The notes under the pieces were generated by a model. That model was not told the origin of the DNA. It made no database searches and saw nothing but the letters and a program-made list of their open reading frames with translations. Shown here piece by piece: positions 39,399-48,419 of a DNA stretch of 64,000 nucleotides. Positions within the stretch are counted from its first letter, which is position 1; each line of letters opens with the position of its first letter. Where the stretch lies: contig NZ_JACOFZ010000001.1 of assembly GCF_014284155.1 (NCBI RefSeq), positions 186,001 to 250,000 on the forward strand, read 5' to 3'. Made by a program: the position numbers and the translations under genes. Source of the DNA: Affinundibacterium nitidum (GTDB lineage: Bacteria > Pseudomonadota > Gammaproteobacteria > Burkholderiales > Burkholderiaceae_D).

Positions 39399-40364
39399 AT
39401 GACAGGCGAAGCGCGCATACATCATTGGGTTCCCCAGTGCTATTTGAAAGGTTTTGCTAAGAGTCACAGTAAAAAAGCACAATTAAATGTTATCGATATC
39501 AGCGCACGCAAATCGTTTATTGCAAATCCGCGAAATATAGCCTCCGCGCGTGATTTCAATCGTATTTCAGTTAAAGGGTTCGCTGCGAATCAGATTGAAG
39601 AAAATTATGCGGTATTTGAGGGTAAATTAGCTCGTGCACTACAGTGGATGTGGGTGCAGCGTCAACTGGGTAAAGCTAATGACTTTAATCTGTTACTCAA
39701 TTTGATAGCGTTGCTTGCGGTACGCAATCCAAGGATGAGGGAAAATGTCCGTGATTTTCATGAGCGAGTAATTAAAAAGATGATGCACATGACTGTAGAC
39801 TCTGAGCAAATGTACGAATCCACTTTTAATCGCGCCGCAAAGGATGGCTATGTCGCTTCAGATTCCAAGATCGACTATTTCCAGATGAAGGATTTCATTG
39901 GTAGCGAAAAATACTCGATTGCTATGTCTACCAGTGGCCATGTTGAGCGTGAATTAAAGTTGATTGACACCGTGTTGCCTCTGCTAGGCCGGCGGCATTG
40001 GATGCTTATGCGCGCGTCACCAGATAGTGGCGGGTTCATAACATCTGATCATCCCGTTTGTCTAATATGGAGCGAGCAACGAAAACGAAGCCTTTTCGAT
40101 TCACCAGGCTTTGGTTTAAAAGGAACAGAGGTGGTGTTTCCTGTATCACATGACCTAGCGGTAGTTGGAACATTTGAAATGCAGCTAGGCGAAATCGACA
40201 TAACTTTAGATCAAGTTGCTCTGGTCAATGGCATCATCGTCGCTCATGCCGAGCGTCAGGTTTACTCCCGAGACGATAAATTTTTCTATACGTTAGCCGA
40301 TAGAAGCGTGCACCGCGGCGCAGACCTACTTCGAAATTTCACCCGCCTATCCAAGAAATATTGA
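39399..40364 (+). CDS. DUF4238 protein
   Basis: 321 aa. Begins with the family signature HHWVPQCYLKGFA and continues NVIDISARKSFIANPRNIASARDFN and ITSDHPVCLIW. DUF4238 proteins are of unknown function and often sit on mobile elements or near defence genes. AAGGATAAG precedes ATG 39399. It is flanked by short inverted repeats and by an AT-rich spacer on both sides, which fits a transferred cargo gene. Confidence 0.85.
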   Translation: MTGEARIHHWVPQCYLKGFAKSHSKKAQLNVIDISARKSFIANPRNIASARDFNRISVKGFAANQIEENYAVFEGKLARALQWMWVQRQLGKANDFNLLLNLIALLAVRNPRMRENVRDFHERVIKKMMHMTVDSEQMYESTFNRAAKDGYVASDSKIDYFQMKDFIGSEKYSIAMSTSGHVERELKLIDTVLPLLGRRHWMLMRASPDSGGFITSDHPVCLIWSEQRKRSLFDSPGFGLKGTEVVFPVSHDLAVVGTFEMQLGEIDITLDQVALVNGIIVAHAERQVYSRDDKFFYTLADRSVHRGADLLRNFTRLSKKY

Positions 40365-40712
40365 AGTCAAGTTATGAAGAAGTTTTACGCGGCGATTCGG
40401 GTTCATAATCAGTTCTCCCCAAAGACATCACAGGTTGGTCTAAAGTAATTGTTTCGCATTAGCCGATGTACATCCTCGCTGGTTTCGGATTCGATTGCGC
40501 CGCAAACTGCAAGTGGTTTACATCAGCCACTAGGAAAATCCTTTCAAATAATTGCGCTAGCTTGAATGTTGAAGGGAAATTATTTACATGAGTGGGCAAA
40601 TCACTCGACTATGTGGAAGTTTTTTGAGTCGCCAATTATTATGACATTATCGCTATAATGTTGACACATGTCTTTACGACCGATAGTCCATTTTAAAAGC
40701 ATTCATTACCAA
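40365..40712. other. Non-coding spacer downstream of DUF4238 gene
   Basis: 348 bp without a supported gene. Contains a sequence at 40382-40420 ending CTCCCC on the plus strand, with weak resemblance to a Tn3-type terminal repeat, and the right short inverted repeat at 40632-40650. Confidence 0.6.
40632..40650. repeat. Right short inverted repeat flanking DUF4238 gene
   Basis: CCAATT, 5 nt, GACATTAT: the reverse complement of the left repeat pattern. It is immediately followed by CGCTATAATGT, giving the local palindrome ACATTAT-CGCT-ATAATGT. Confidence 0.45.
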
Positions 40713-41732
40713 TTAGCCCTTCTTTTTATCTGCAAAATGTCCCTGAAATTCGGCCAGGATCATTTTTTGAGTTTCAATCACGGCTACGGATTTGACCAGT
40801 TCCATTTTTTGCGCATGGACCTCTGCTTTCAGTTCATTGTTTTGCGCAGAGATTTCCGATTGTTGATTTCTTAATTCAAATATAGCCACTTCTTTTGTTG
40901 CCAAGTCAGACTCCAGCAGAGGTATACGACCTGTTGCGACCTTGAGTGATTCAATCTCAGTAACATGTTTGCGCTCAACATTTTGCAGCTCGTAAAGGAC
41001 CTTCTGTGTCTGCGAAAGCTCCGCAACGAGCCTAGCGCCATCCTGATTGAGTCCTGTAATCTCATTCTGCTTATGCACCAGGCTTTGCTGTAGGTGGCGA
41101 ATTTCGCCTTGTAGCTGCTGTACCTGGTGTTCGTGGCGCCGGATATCTTGGTCGCGTTGCGCCTTTACTGACTCGCGATAATGTTCTAATGCCTCCCGAG
41201 CATGGGTGTGCTTGGTTTCCAAAGATTGCCGGTGCGCCTCGTTTTCGCCTAGGCGTTCTTTCAAGTCAGCTACCTGTTGTTCCAGCGTGTGGCGCAAAAT
41301 CGTTTCGCGTTGCAACGACTCTGCGGTTCTGGTGTGTGCTGCCACTTCGCTTTGAATTCTGGAATCGACAGCGCTTAATTTGTCGCTTAGTTCCTCATTG
41401 GCGGTGGTTAATGCTGCAATTGATGCATTGAGCTGTCGTTCCTTCTCTGTACTTTGCGTCTGCACTTCGCAAATCCGCACGTTTGCCTCATCCTCCAACC
41501 GGATAGCCAAGCTTGCAACCAGATCATGCAAGGCTTCGCTGATAGAAGCTTTTCGATCAGTAATTCCGCCATCTTCAACCTCGAGTTCTTTGAGGTATTT
41601 ATGGATAGTCGATTTGGATCCTGTGTTTCCGAGCTCAATGCGAACAGCATCAACTGAAGGATGTCGCCCCTGCGCAATCAAGGATTCACGTGCCCTTTTC
41701 ACTTCGGATTTGTATAAGCCAGTTCGCGCCAT
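40713..41732 (-). CDS. tnpT: KfrA-like coiled-coil DNA-binding protein (TnpT-like)
   Basis: About 339 aa from ATG 41732 (MARTGLYKSEV), with GAAGTGATGAT upstream; an in-frame upstream ATG at 41762 is possible. N-terminal KfrA_N-type DNA-binding domain (GRHPSVDAVRIELGNTGSKS, residues about 10-60) followed by a long coiled coil to the end. It is divergent from a tyrosine recombinase, 173 nt away. This pair matches the tnpT/tnpS cointegrate-resolution genes of Tn4651-like Tn3-family transposons, where TnpT binds the resolution site and helps TnpS. Plasmid KfrA is the alternative reading. The symbol is inferred from domain content and gene arrangement. Confidence 0.75.
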   Translation of the reverse strand: MARTGLYKSEVKRARESLIAQGRHPSVDAVRIELGNTGSKSTIHKYLKELEVEDGGITDRKASISEALHDLVASLAIRLEDEANVRICEVQTQSTEKERQLNASIAALTTANEELSDKLSAVDSRIQSEVAAHTRTAESLQRETILRHTLEQQVADLKERLGENEAHRQSLETKHTHAREALEHYRESVKAQRDQDIRRHEHQVQQLQGEIRHLQQSLVHKQNEITGLNQDGARLVAELSQTQKVLYELQNVERKHVTEIESLKVATGRIPLLESDLATKEVAIFELRNQQSEISAQNNELKAEVHAQKMELVKSVAVIETQKMILAEFQGHFADKKKG

Positions 41733-41760
41733 ATCATCACTTCGTTGAATATCGTACTTC

Positions 41761-41782
41761 ATTACGTAATATGTAATTACAT
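41761..41782. promoter_or_regulatory. Palindromic operator candidate for the KfrA-like protein
   Basis: Contains the perfect palindrome ATGTAATTACAT (41771-41782) overlapping ATTACGTAAT (41761-41770). It lies directly upstream of the KfrA-like start. KfrA-type proteins are autoregulators that bind such operators. Confidence 0.5.
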
Positions 41783-41829
41783 ACTAAAAATATTGAAAAT
41801 TCAAGCTTAATTTTCTTAATATTAATAAC

Positions 41830-41848
41830 GGATAATATAGAGTTATCC
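41830..41848. other. Candidate recombination core (rst-like) for tyrosine recombinase
   Basis: GGATAA, 7-nt spacer TATAGAG, TTATCC. Perfect 6-bp inverted arms with a spacer length typical of tyrosine recombinase cores, placed in the divergent tnpT-tnpS-like intergenic region, where Tn4651-type elements carry rst. Confidence 0.5.
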
Positions 41849-41905
41849 TGTGTTATCGGTCAAAAATAAGGTAAATTACTGATTTCAAGTGTAATAATCA
41901 AAATT

Positions 41906-42853
41906 ATGAGTAAGATTGATCAATACATTCAAGCGGCTACCCGCGACAATACACGGCAAAGTTACCAGGCGGCAGTTCGTCATTTTGAGTTTGAGTGGGG
42001 AGGCTTTTTACCCGCTACTGCTGACAATATCTCGAATTATTTGGCGGCTTATGCGGAAACGCTTTCAATCAATACATTGCGGCAGCGTCTAGCAGCTCTT
42101 GCGCAGTGGCATATTTCCCAAGGATTTCCCGACCCCACTAAATCGCCTGTCGTTCGCAAGGTATTTCGGGGCATACAAGCTCTGCATCCGGCCAGAAAGA
42201 AACAAGCAAGGCCACTGCAGCTTGATCAACTTGAGCAGGTAGTTAAATGGTTGAACGGTTCAATTGACGCGGCATGCCACAGTGGTGATCGTCAAAAGGA
42301 GCTTCGTTATGTTCGTGACAAAGCGCTTTTATTAGTTGGTTTTTGGCGCGGCTTCCGTGGCGATGAGCTAGTACGATTGCGGATTGAGCATATTGAGGTC
42401 GAACATGGCAAAGGAATGACCTGTTATCTTTCTCAGACCAAAGGTGATCGCCATTACAAGGGAACTAGTTTTAAGACCCCTGCTCTTTCCAGGCTTTGTC
42501 CCGTAGAAGCTTATTTGGAATGGACTAAGGTTTCACAGTTGACCTCTGGACCAGTATTTCGTGCCATTGATCGATGGGGCCATATTGATAATCGTGGTTT
42601 GCATCAAGATAGTCTTGTGCCAATTTTTCGAACTATATTGCAAAATGCTGGAATCACAGATGTTGAGCGTTACAGTGGGCATTCTTTACGTCGAGGGTTC
42701 GCCAATTGGACAAATTCAAATAACTGGGACATTAAGACTTTGATGGAGTATGTTGGTTGGAAAAATATTCAGTCTGCAATTCGCTATATAGACTCTGCAG
42801 ATCCATATTCTCAAAGACGTATAGAGTCAGGCTTAAAGAAAGGCGATAAATAG
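41906..42853 (+). CDS. tnpS: Tyrosine recombinase (TnpS-like cointegrate resolvase)
   Basis: 315 aa. N-terminal SAM-like core-binding domain (residues about 1-90), then the catalytic domain with Arg in GFWRGFRGDELVRLR, Lys in SQTKGDRHYKG, H-x-x-R in SGHSLRRGFANW, Trp (in place of the second His) in YVGWKN and nucleophile Tyr in SAIRYIDSA. All catalytic positions are present, so it may be active. No transposase gene is visible around it. Gene pairing with a KfrA-like gene and the intervening rst-like core suggest a Tn4651-type resolution module. Weak ribosome-binding site. Confidence 0.8.
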   Translation: MSKIDQYIQAATRDNTRQSYQAAVRHFEFEWGGFLPATADNISNYLAAYAETLSINTLRQRLAALAQWHISQGFPDPTKSPVVRKVFRGIQALHPARKKQARPLQLDQLEQVVKWLNGSIDAACHSGDRQKELRYVRDKALLLVGFWRGFRGDELVRLRIEHIEVEHGKGMTCYLSQTKGDRHYKGTSFKTPALSRLCPVEAYLEWTKVSQLTSGPVFRAIDRWGHIDNRGLHQDSLVPIFRTILQNAGITDVERYSGHSLRRGFANWTNSNNWDIKTLMEYVGWKNIQSAIRYIDSADPYSQRRIESGLKKGDK

Positions 42854-42998
42854 TAGTATAAAGTTAATTTATTGCATAGCGTCGCGGAAGGCTTCTTACC
42901 ATTCACATGGTATAGATGCCGCAGTATTATATTTACCCCTATTGATTGCTACACGTAACCACAAATAGCTTCTCGACTGCGCCTACCGATATCACTAC

Positions 42999-43520
42999 TT
43001 ATAACAATTTCGCTTTAATCTCGAACGAAATCGTTTCTAATCGCTCCCTTTGGATCAGCTCCTGATGGCTCAAATGGACTCCACTCAATCCTTCTTGCGC
43101 ACTGAGTCTATCCAAAAAATCAGTAAGAGCATTTATACTTTTTGCTTCTCCTCTTAGAATAATCAAGCGACTATTTTTATCAGGCGCAAGTTCTAACAAT
43201 TCAATTTCCTTATTGCTCGAACGCTCGATGGCTTGAAATAAACGAGTCCATGGAAAATCACGCTCCGCTGATAGTTGCGCCCATTTCTTTTGGAATTCAA
43301 GATCCTTACTCGATACCTTTATTTTTTCCGGCAAATTCGAGGCTCTTGAAAGTCTTTCGAGTTTTCGATTCAAATTGGCAACATCATTCTCACGCTCCAT
43401 CAAGTCGGCGACAAAGTAACTTGCTCCAGCAAGAAAACTCAACAACAACACCAACAAAATCGGCGATCGATGCGATTGCGGCTTGAGGTAGTTTTTTGTT
43501 TTTACGGTTTGTTCCAACAT
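42999..43520 (-). CDS. PilN/GspL-C-like assembly protein
   Basis: 173 aa, bitopic: membrane segment near residues 19-38, a short coiled coil, then a PilN-type ferredoxin-like fold ending IKAKLL. Last gene of the secretion operon; overlaps the end of the PilM-like gene by 19 nt. Works with the PilM-like, PilO-like and PilP-like proteins as the inner-membrane platform. Confidence 0.78.
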   Translation of the reverse strand: MLEQTVKTKNYLKPQSHRSPILLVLLLSFLAGASYFVADLMERENDVANLNRKLERLSRASNLPEKIKVSSKDLEFQKKWAQLSAERDFPWTRLFQAIERSSNKEIELLELAPDKNSRLIILRGEAKSINALTDFLDRLSAQEGLSGVHLSHQELIQRERLETISFEIKAKLL

Positions 43521-44284
43521 TCCCGCTCCAATTTATTGACCGACTTCACAAGAGGAAAATGATCTCGCATTTCACTAGGCACGCGGTCCTTGGCCACACC
43601 CCAGAAATCGAGTATCTCAAGCTCGGTGTAACGTAGGCTAATTCTCGAGAAGAGACGCTTTATCGCTTGATCCTGGCTGGCTGTGACGGGTTCGATTTCG
43701 TAATGAATGTTTCCCTCTTGATCAAAAATCCAGGCACTTAATGAGTTCGTCTCCTCGCAAACCACAACTGTCGAAGAGCGCACTTTCTTAAAATAAGTAC
43801 TAAAAAATACTTCAGCGGATAATGGGATTACCCGTTTCAATTTAAGTTGTGCACTATCTACCGTAGAAGCTAAGGTTTCAACAAAAACCTTCGGCAACGC
43901 GTATGCCAAACCAACGGCTTGATAGCGCGGATAATTTGCAAAAAGTAGTTGGGACTCATCTACTTTCATGCCAAACTTAGCTAGCCAGAAAATCGCGAAG
44001 CTCTCCAATTCAGATTGCGACATCGCTGTCTCTTGCCATGGGAGGGTTGAGATCATTGCAAGGCGATCCGAAACCGTAATGCTGACGGTACTCCTTGGCT
44101 TAATTTTGCTCCTCACTTCGGCTAACATGCTACTCAAGGCCTGCACAAAAAATTCTTGTAGCGCTGTCAGATCAGCATCAACATCGATTTCAGTCGTACG
44201 CTCAACTTGGAGCTCGCCCACTTTCAGCCAGCATTTCCCACAACACAAACCAACATGAATTCTCTTAGGCGATAAAAGTGACAC
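43502..44284 (-). CDS. PilM/GspL-N-like actin-fold protein
   Basis: 260 aa cytoplasmic protein in the operon position of PilM. It has segments such as VSITVSDRLAMISTLPW and VVVCEETNSLSAWIFDQEG. Sequence is diverged; assignment rests on gene order between GspE and a PilN-like protein. It may substitute for the N-terminal domain of GspL that docks the ATPase. Confidence 0.62.
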   Translation of the reverse strand: MSLLSPKRIHVGLCCGKCWLKVGELQVERTTEIDVDADLTALQEFFVQALSSMLAEVRSKIKPRSTVSITVSDRLAMISTLPWQETAMSQSELESFAIFWLAKFGMKVDESQLLFANYPRYQAVGLAYALPKVFVETLASTVDSAQLKLKRVIPLSAEVFFSTYFKKVRSSTVVVCEETNSLSAWIFDQEGNIHYEIEPVTASQDQAIKRLFSRISLRYTELEILDFWGVAKDRVPSEMRDHFPLVKSVNKLERECWNKP

Positions 44285-45911
44285 GATTCACCTCTTGTAG
44301 TGTTGTATGGCCTTCACGCACCAATTCGAGCGCCACATCGCGTAAGAAACGCGTTCCTTCTTTTCTGGCTTGTTCTTTCATCGCACGAATTGAGGCGCGG
44401 GCGATAATCATTTCACGTATCTCATCTGTCAATCGCAATACCTCAGCGATTGCACGTCGTCCCTTGTAACCAGTATTACGGCATTGCTGACAGCCACGTC
44501 CTGCATGGAATCGATAATTCTGCGGATCGTCAATGCCAGACTCTCGCAATAGCTCTTCCGAGACTTGAACTGGTTCGTTACAGTGTGGGCAGTTTTGACG
44601 TAACAAGCGCTGCGCAACGACACCCGTAAGTGAAGAAACAAAGTTATAGGGGTCGACACCCATGTGCATAAAGCGACCAATGACATCGAAGGTATTGTTT
44701 GCATGCACAGACGTGAACACCATGTGACCAGTCAAGGCGGATTGCACTGCAATTTGCGCAGTTTCTGGGTCGCGAATCTCACCGACCAAAATTTTGTCAG
44801 GATCATGACGCAAAATAGACCGCAAACCAACGGCAAAGGTCAGCCCTTTTTTTTCATTCACAGGGATCTGCAAAACGCCAGGCAATTGGTATTCAACAGG
44901 GTCTTCAATGGTGATGAATTTGTCTTCGCCATGATTAATCTCGGTGAGCGCCGCATACAAGGTGGTTGTCTTACCGCTCCCGGTGGGCCCAGTCACTAGC
45001 ATCATCCCATAAGGCTCGGCAGCCAAGCGTCGCAAGCTCTGTATGGTTGGGCGATCAAAGCCCAATGAATCGAGCGTCAGTTTTTGTACGCTATCAATTA
45101 AGGCCTTTTTATCGAGAATACGAAGGACGGCGTCCTCGCCATGGATACTCGGCATGATCGAAACCCGAATATCAATATCACGGCCTTTGGTCGCCACGCG
45201 GAAACGGCCATCTTGCGGAATACGTTTTTCAGCGATGTCGAGCTCAGCCAATACTTTGATCCTAGCGATGGCCTGCTCAGCCAAGCCTAGATTATTCACG
45301 CCAGCAATTTTGTTTAACACGCCGTCGATACGAAACTTAATCACCAGCCCTTGAGGCAAAGATTCAATATGAATGTCACTTGCTTCTAAACGCAGCGCAT
45401 CGAATAGCGTTGAATTGATCAAGCGCACAGCTGGGCTAGATTCGCCCTGAATCGACGTCAACGTCATATCATCGCTGGCATCTCGCTCAATTTCTTCGAC
45501 AGCATCTAAACCAACAGCGTCTGCCACCGCGCTATAGCTCGATTCATATTGTTCGAGTTTCTCGAGAATGAGTTGTGGGTTCGCAAGGTAAATTTCATGT
45601 AAAGCGAAGGACTTCAGTCTTAGCCCTAATCCTGCTTCAAACGGATTGCCAATCACCGCAGACAAGCGTTTTTGATCATCGTAGCCAAGCACAAGCGTGC
45701 GCTCAACCATCTCCGCATAGGACATATGATCGAACGATGGCTCAAAGTCGGTGCTAGAGAAATCATGCAAAACTGGATAGCACATCAACTCACCAGCTTG
45801 GCTCAGCGCATCTCGTTCAGACAAATTCAGCTGCGCGCACAATTGACGAAGCCAGTCATGCGCTGGCACCGCAGATTGCACTACTTGATTGAGAGTTTGA
45901 GCATTCAACAT
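44265..45911 (-). CDS. gspE: Type II secretion system ATPase GspE
   Basis: 548 aa from ATG 45911 (MLNAQTLNQ); an in-frame TTG at 45920 is less likely. Hexameric ATPase powering pseudopilus assembly. Walker A GPTGSGKTTTLYAAL, Asp box and Walker B LRHDPDKILVGEIRDPET, His box GHMVFTSVHANN, and the zinc-binding C-x2-C pairs CPHC and CQQC. Overlaps the PilM-like gene by about 20 nt; gspF lies 16 nt upstream. Confidence 0.95.
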   Translation of the reverse strand: MLNAQTLNQVVQSAVPAHDWLRQLCAQLNLSERDALSQAGELMCYPVLHDFSSTDFEPSFDHMSYAEMVERTLVLGYDDQKRLSAVIGNPFEAGLGLRLKSFALHEIYLANPQLILEKLEQYESSYSAVADAVGLDAVEEIERDASDDMTLTSIQGESSPAVRLINSTLFDALRLEASDIHIESLPQGLVIKFRIDGVLNKIAGVNNLGLAEQAIARIKVLAELDIAEKRIPQDGRFRVATKGRDIDIRVSIMPSIHGEDAVLRILDKKALIDSVQKLTLDSLGFDRPTIQSLRRLAAEPYGMMLVTGPTGSGKTTTLYAALTEINHGEDKFITIEDPVEYQLPGVLQIPVNEKKGLTFAVGLRSILRHDPDKILVGEIRDPETAQIAVQSALTGHMVFTSVHANNTFDVIGRFMHMGVDPYNFVSSLTGVVAQRLLRQNCPHCNEPVQVSEELLRESGIDDPQNYRFHAGRGCQQCRNTGYKGRRAIAEVLRLTDEIREMIIARASIRAMKEQARKEGTRFLRDVALELVREGHTTLQEVNRVTFIA

Positions 45912-45927
45912 GGGAATCAATAAATCA

Positions 45928-47115
45928 CTAAGCGATATTCGCTAATTCAAAAATCGGGCTATACAACATCAACACAATCAAGCCAATGATCAAACCTATA
46001 CTCACCATTAACACGGGTTCAATGAAGCGACCAGCTGTGTCAATCCAAATCGAGGTTTCTTGATCATAAAAATCGGCAATTCGTTCCATCATTTCATCAA
46101 GATTGCCAGAAGACTCACCCGCTACTAATAAGCGTTGCGCAATTTCAGTACTCAGTCCGTGGGTTGAAAACGATTCGGAAAATGGCTTGCCTTCACTCAC
46201 ATCTCGAATCGCTGATTCCATATTCTCATGCATCTGAACGGGCAAAGATGCTTTAGTCATTGTCATCGCGGCGATTACACTGACACCGCTCTTCAGTAAC
46301 ATGCCCATGGTGCGATACATACGAGCCAGTTGCAGCAGCCACACACGCTCACCTATCCACGGCGTTTGCAAAACCTTATTCGCCAGCCATGCACGTGTTT
46401 TTGGATGGGTTGCGATGATCAACACGGCACTCACCAAAATCACCAGCACCGATAGCAAACTCAAAGTATGCTCACGCACCAATTTGCCCCACCATTGCAC
46501 AAAGCCATGCTTCGCCGCTTGCGAAGACATCGTATCTTCATAGATAGCACTGAAGCGAGGCAGCACATAAAACATCAAAAACGATACCACCAGAAAACCC
46601 ACGCCTAACAAGATCGCCGGGTACGTTGCTGCAGCCACTAGCTTATTACGAATCTCATTGACCTGACTTTGATACTGCATAAAGCGCTTGATCGAGGCCT
46701 TAATGCTGCCTGTGGTTTCACTCGACTTGACCATTGCCACATACAATGAAGGAAACGTCGACGGCAACTTGGCCATTGCCTCTGACAATTGATTACCTTC
46801 GCGCAGCGCATGCAATAAAGTGTCAAATGTCGCACGGTACTGACCACGTTTATCGTTCTTACCAAGTACTTCGATCGAATCAACTACTGTTTGTCCAGCT
46901 TCAAGCAAAGACAACAACTGCTGGTTAAACACAGGCAAGTTGAAAGCCTTTTTCGACTGGCGACGGAACTGTCCGCCTCCCACATCCTTCAAGCCAAGCA
47001 GATGCTGGCCAGAAAGTTCGACAAACTTTCTCGCCTCAATATCGTTTTCTGCTTCCACCTCAACAAAATCTATTTGCCCTGAGGATGAAACAACTTTTGC
47101 TTGAAACCGCTTCAC
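45928..47115 (-). CDS. gspF: Type II secretion inner-membrane platform protein GspF
   Basis: 395 aa polytopic PilC/GspF protein with two GspF domains: KSSETTGSIKASIKRFM and GESSGNLDEMMERIADFYD, and three membrane segments (about 165-190, 220-245, 370-390). Forms the membrane base that GspE turns. Confidence 0.94.
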   Translation of the reverse strand: MKRFQAKVVSSSGQIDFVEVEAENDIEARKFVELSGQHLLGLKDVGGGQFRRQSKKAFNLPVFNQQLLSLLEAGQTVVDSIEVLGKNDKRGQYRATFDTLLHALREGNQLSEAMAKLPSTFPSLYVAMVKSSETTGSIKASIKRFMQYQSQVNEIRNKLVAAATYPAILLGVGFLVVSFLMFYVLPRFSAIYEDTMSSQAAKHGFVQWWGKLVREHTLSLLSVLVILVSAVLIIATHPKTRAWLANKVLQTPWIGERVWLLQLARMYRTMGMLLKSGVSVIAAMTMTKASLPVQMHENMESAIRDVSEGKPFSESFSTHGLSTEIAQRLLVAGESSGNLDEMMERIADFYDQETSIWIDTAGRFIEPVLMVSIGLIIGLIVLMLYSPIFELANIA

Positions 47116-47133
47116 TGTTTAACCAAATAGCTT

Positions 47134-47568
47134 TTATTGACCCCAGTTGGTGATATCTGCATCTTCACCAGAGCCGCCAGATTTGCCATCCGCACCATAC
47201 GATACGATTTCGTAATCACGGCCTTCTGTGCCAGGAGAACGGAAAACATAGGCAGCATTCCATGGGTCTAATGGAATCACTTTTTTCAAATAAGGGCCGC
47301 GCCATAATGGCTCGTTCGCAGGCTGAGCAAACAAGGCATTCAAACCTTGCTCGGTTGTTGGGAAGTGGCCAGTATCGAGGCGATATTGATCGATACCTTT
47401 ATCAAATGCATCAATTTGTGCTTTCGCTGATTGAATTTTTGATTTGCCGATTTGACCAAAATATTTTGGTGCCACAAATGCCGCCAACAAACCGAGGATG
47501 ACAATCACCACCAGCAATTCCAATAGCGTGAAACCGCCTTGTTTCTTAGTCTTCTGTTGCATACCCAT
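47134..47568 (-). CDS. gspG: Major pseudopilin GspG
   Basis: 144 aa. Prepilin cleavage site QGG|FTLLELLVVIVILGLLAA with Glu5 intact, then the GspG fold PTTEQGLNALF, GPYLKKVIPLDPWN and the calcium-binding loop SPGTEGRDYEIVSYGADGK. It is the clearest member of the pseudopilin set. Confidence 0.95.
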   Translation of the reverse strand: MGMQQKTKKQGGFTLLELLVVIVILGLLAAFVAPKYFGQIGKSKIQSAKAQIDAFDKGIDQYRLDTGHFPTTEQGLNALFAQPANEPLWRGPYLKKVIPLDPWNAAYVFRSPGTEGRDYEIVSYGADGKSGGSGEDADITNWGQ

Positions 47569-47583
47569 CTGAATCTCTCCTCA

Positions 47584-48057
47584 TTACTTGGGTTGATAAA
47601 CAAAGCGCCAATCTGTGTAGTGCTTTGCATTTTTAAAACTTACTTCATCGATATCAAAACCATCTACTTTAAACGGTGCATTTTTCGACAAGGAAAAAAC
47701 ACCCATTACACCACCACTCTCGTGATAAACCACACCCCACTCTTCACCGTTCGTGATCGGGTCACGATATAAGCGTCGCAGTGGTCGACGAATGCGTGTT
47801 GCTCGTGCATCCGTCAGTAATGCTTGTAAATCGGGCGGATAGGTTTTCAAGGTCCCTGGTGAATTTTCGTAATAACTCTTGATCGCATCACGATACGCAC
47901 GTCCCACCCACATCAGCTGGGCTTCCTTCTCCCGCTTTGCCTTGGTCAACATATTTCCCACACCATGCATGGCTGCGGCAGACACCACTGCCACCACAAA
48001 CATGGTGATCACATAATTAAAGCCGCCCTGACGACGCCTTACCAGTCTTTGAACCAT
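47584..48057 (-). CDS. Atypical minor pseudopilin-like protein
   Basis: 157 aa. N-terminal GGFNYVITMFVVAVVSAAAM has the prepilin Gly-Phe but no Glu at position 5, as in tip pseudopilins such as GspK. It carries a helix, a YP/PxxLQALL segment and LYRDPITNGEEWGVVY like other minor pseudopilins in this cluster. A tip position is inferred. Confidence 0.72.
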   Translation of the reverse strand: MVQRLVRRRQGGFNYVITMFVVAVVSAAAMHGVGNMLTKAKREKEAQLMWVGRAYRDAIKSYYENSPGTLKTYPPDLQALLTDARATRIRRPLRRLYRDPITNGEEWGVVYHESGGVMGVFSLSKNAPFKVDGFDIDEVSFKNAKHYTDWRFVYQPK

Positions 48058-48419
48058 GTGCCATCTATCGCTTTATTCGGCGCAGCGGAACGTACATTCG
48101 CTATTGCCCCTAAACTCCCATCCTCTGGCGGCAACACCACCCAACTGTTTGAGCTTCGCGTATAAGGATCAACAGGAATACTACGCAAATACTTTTCCGT
48201 GACGAGGTCGGCAAGCTGCTCAGGATATTTATTCTTATCTGCATAAAACTTATCAATCGCGTCACGCAAGATATAGAGATCCTCGCGTAGCACAGCTTCT
48301 TTCGTTTTATCAATGTTCGAAAAGTAGCGCGGTGCCGCGACCGTCAGCATGACGGCAACTATCGCCATCGCCACCATCAGTTCAATCATCGTAAAGCCAG
48401 ATGCCTTCTTCATCACCAC
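48039..48419 (-). CDS. Minor pseudopilin
   Basis: 126 aa. Prepilin start ASG|FTMIELMVAMAIVAVM with Glu5, then DLYILRDAIDKFYADKNKYP and a C-terminal SIPVDPYTRSSNSWV. Overlaps the following gene by 19 nt and the preceding one by 7 nt, indicating translational coupling. Confidence 0.85.
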   Translation of the reverse strand: MVMKKASGFTMIELMVAMAIVAVMLTVAAPRYFSNIDKTKEAVLREDLYILRDAIDKFYADKNKYPEQLADLVTEKYLRSIPVDPYTRSSNSWVVLPPEDGSLGAIANVRSAAPNKAIDGTWFKDW

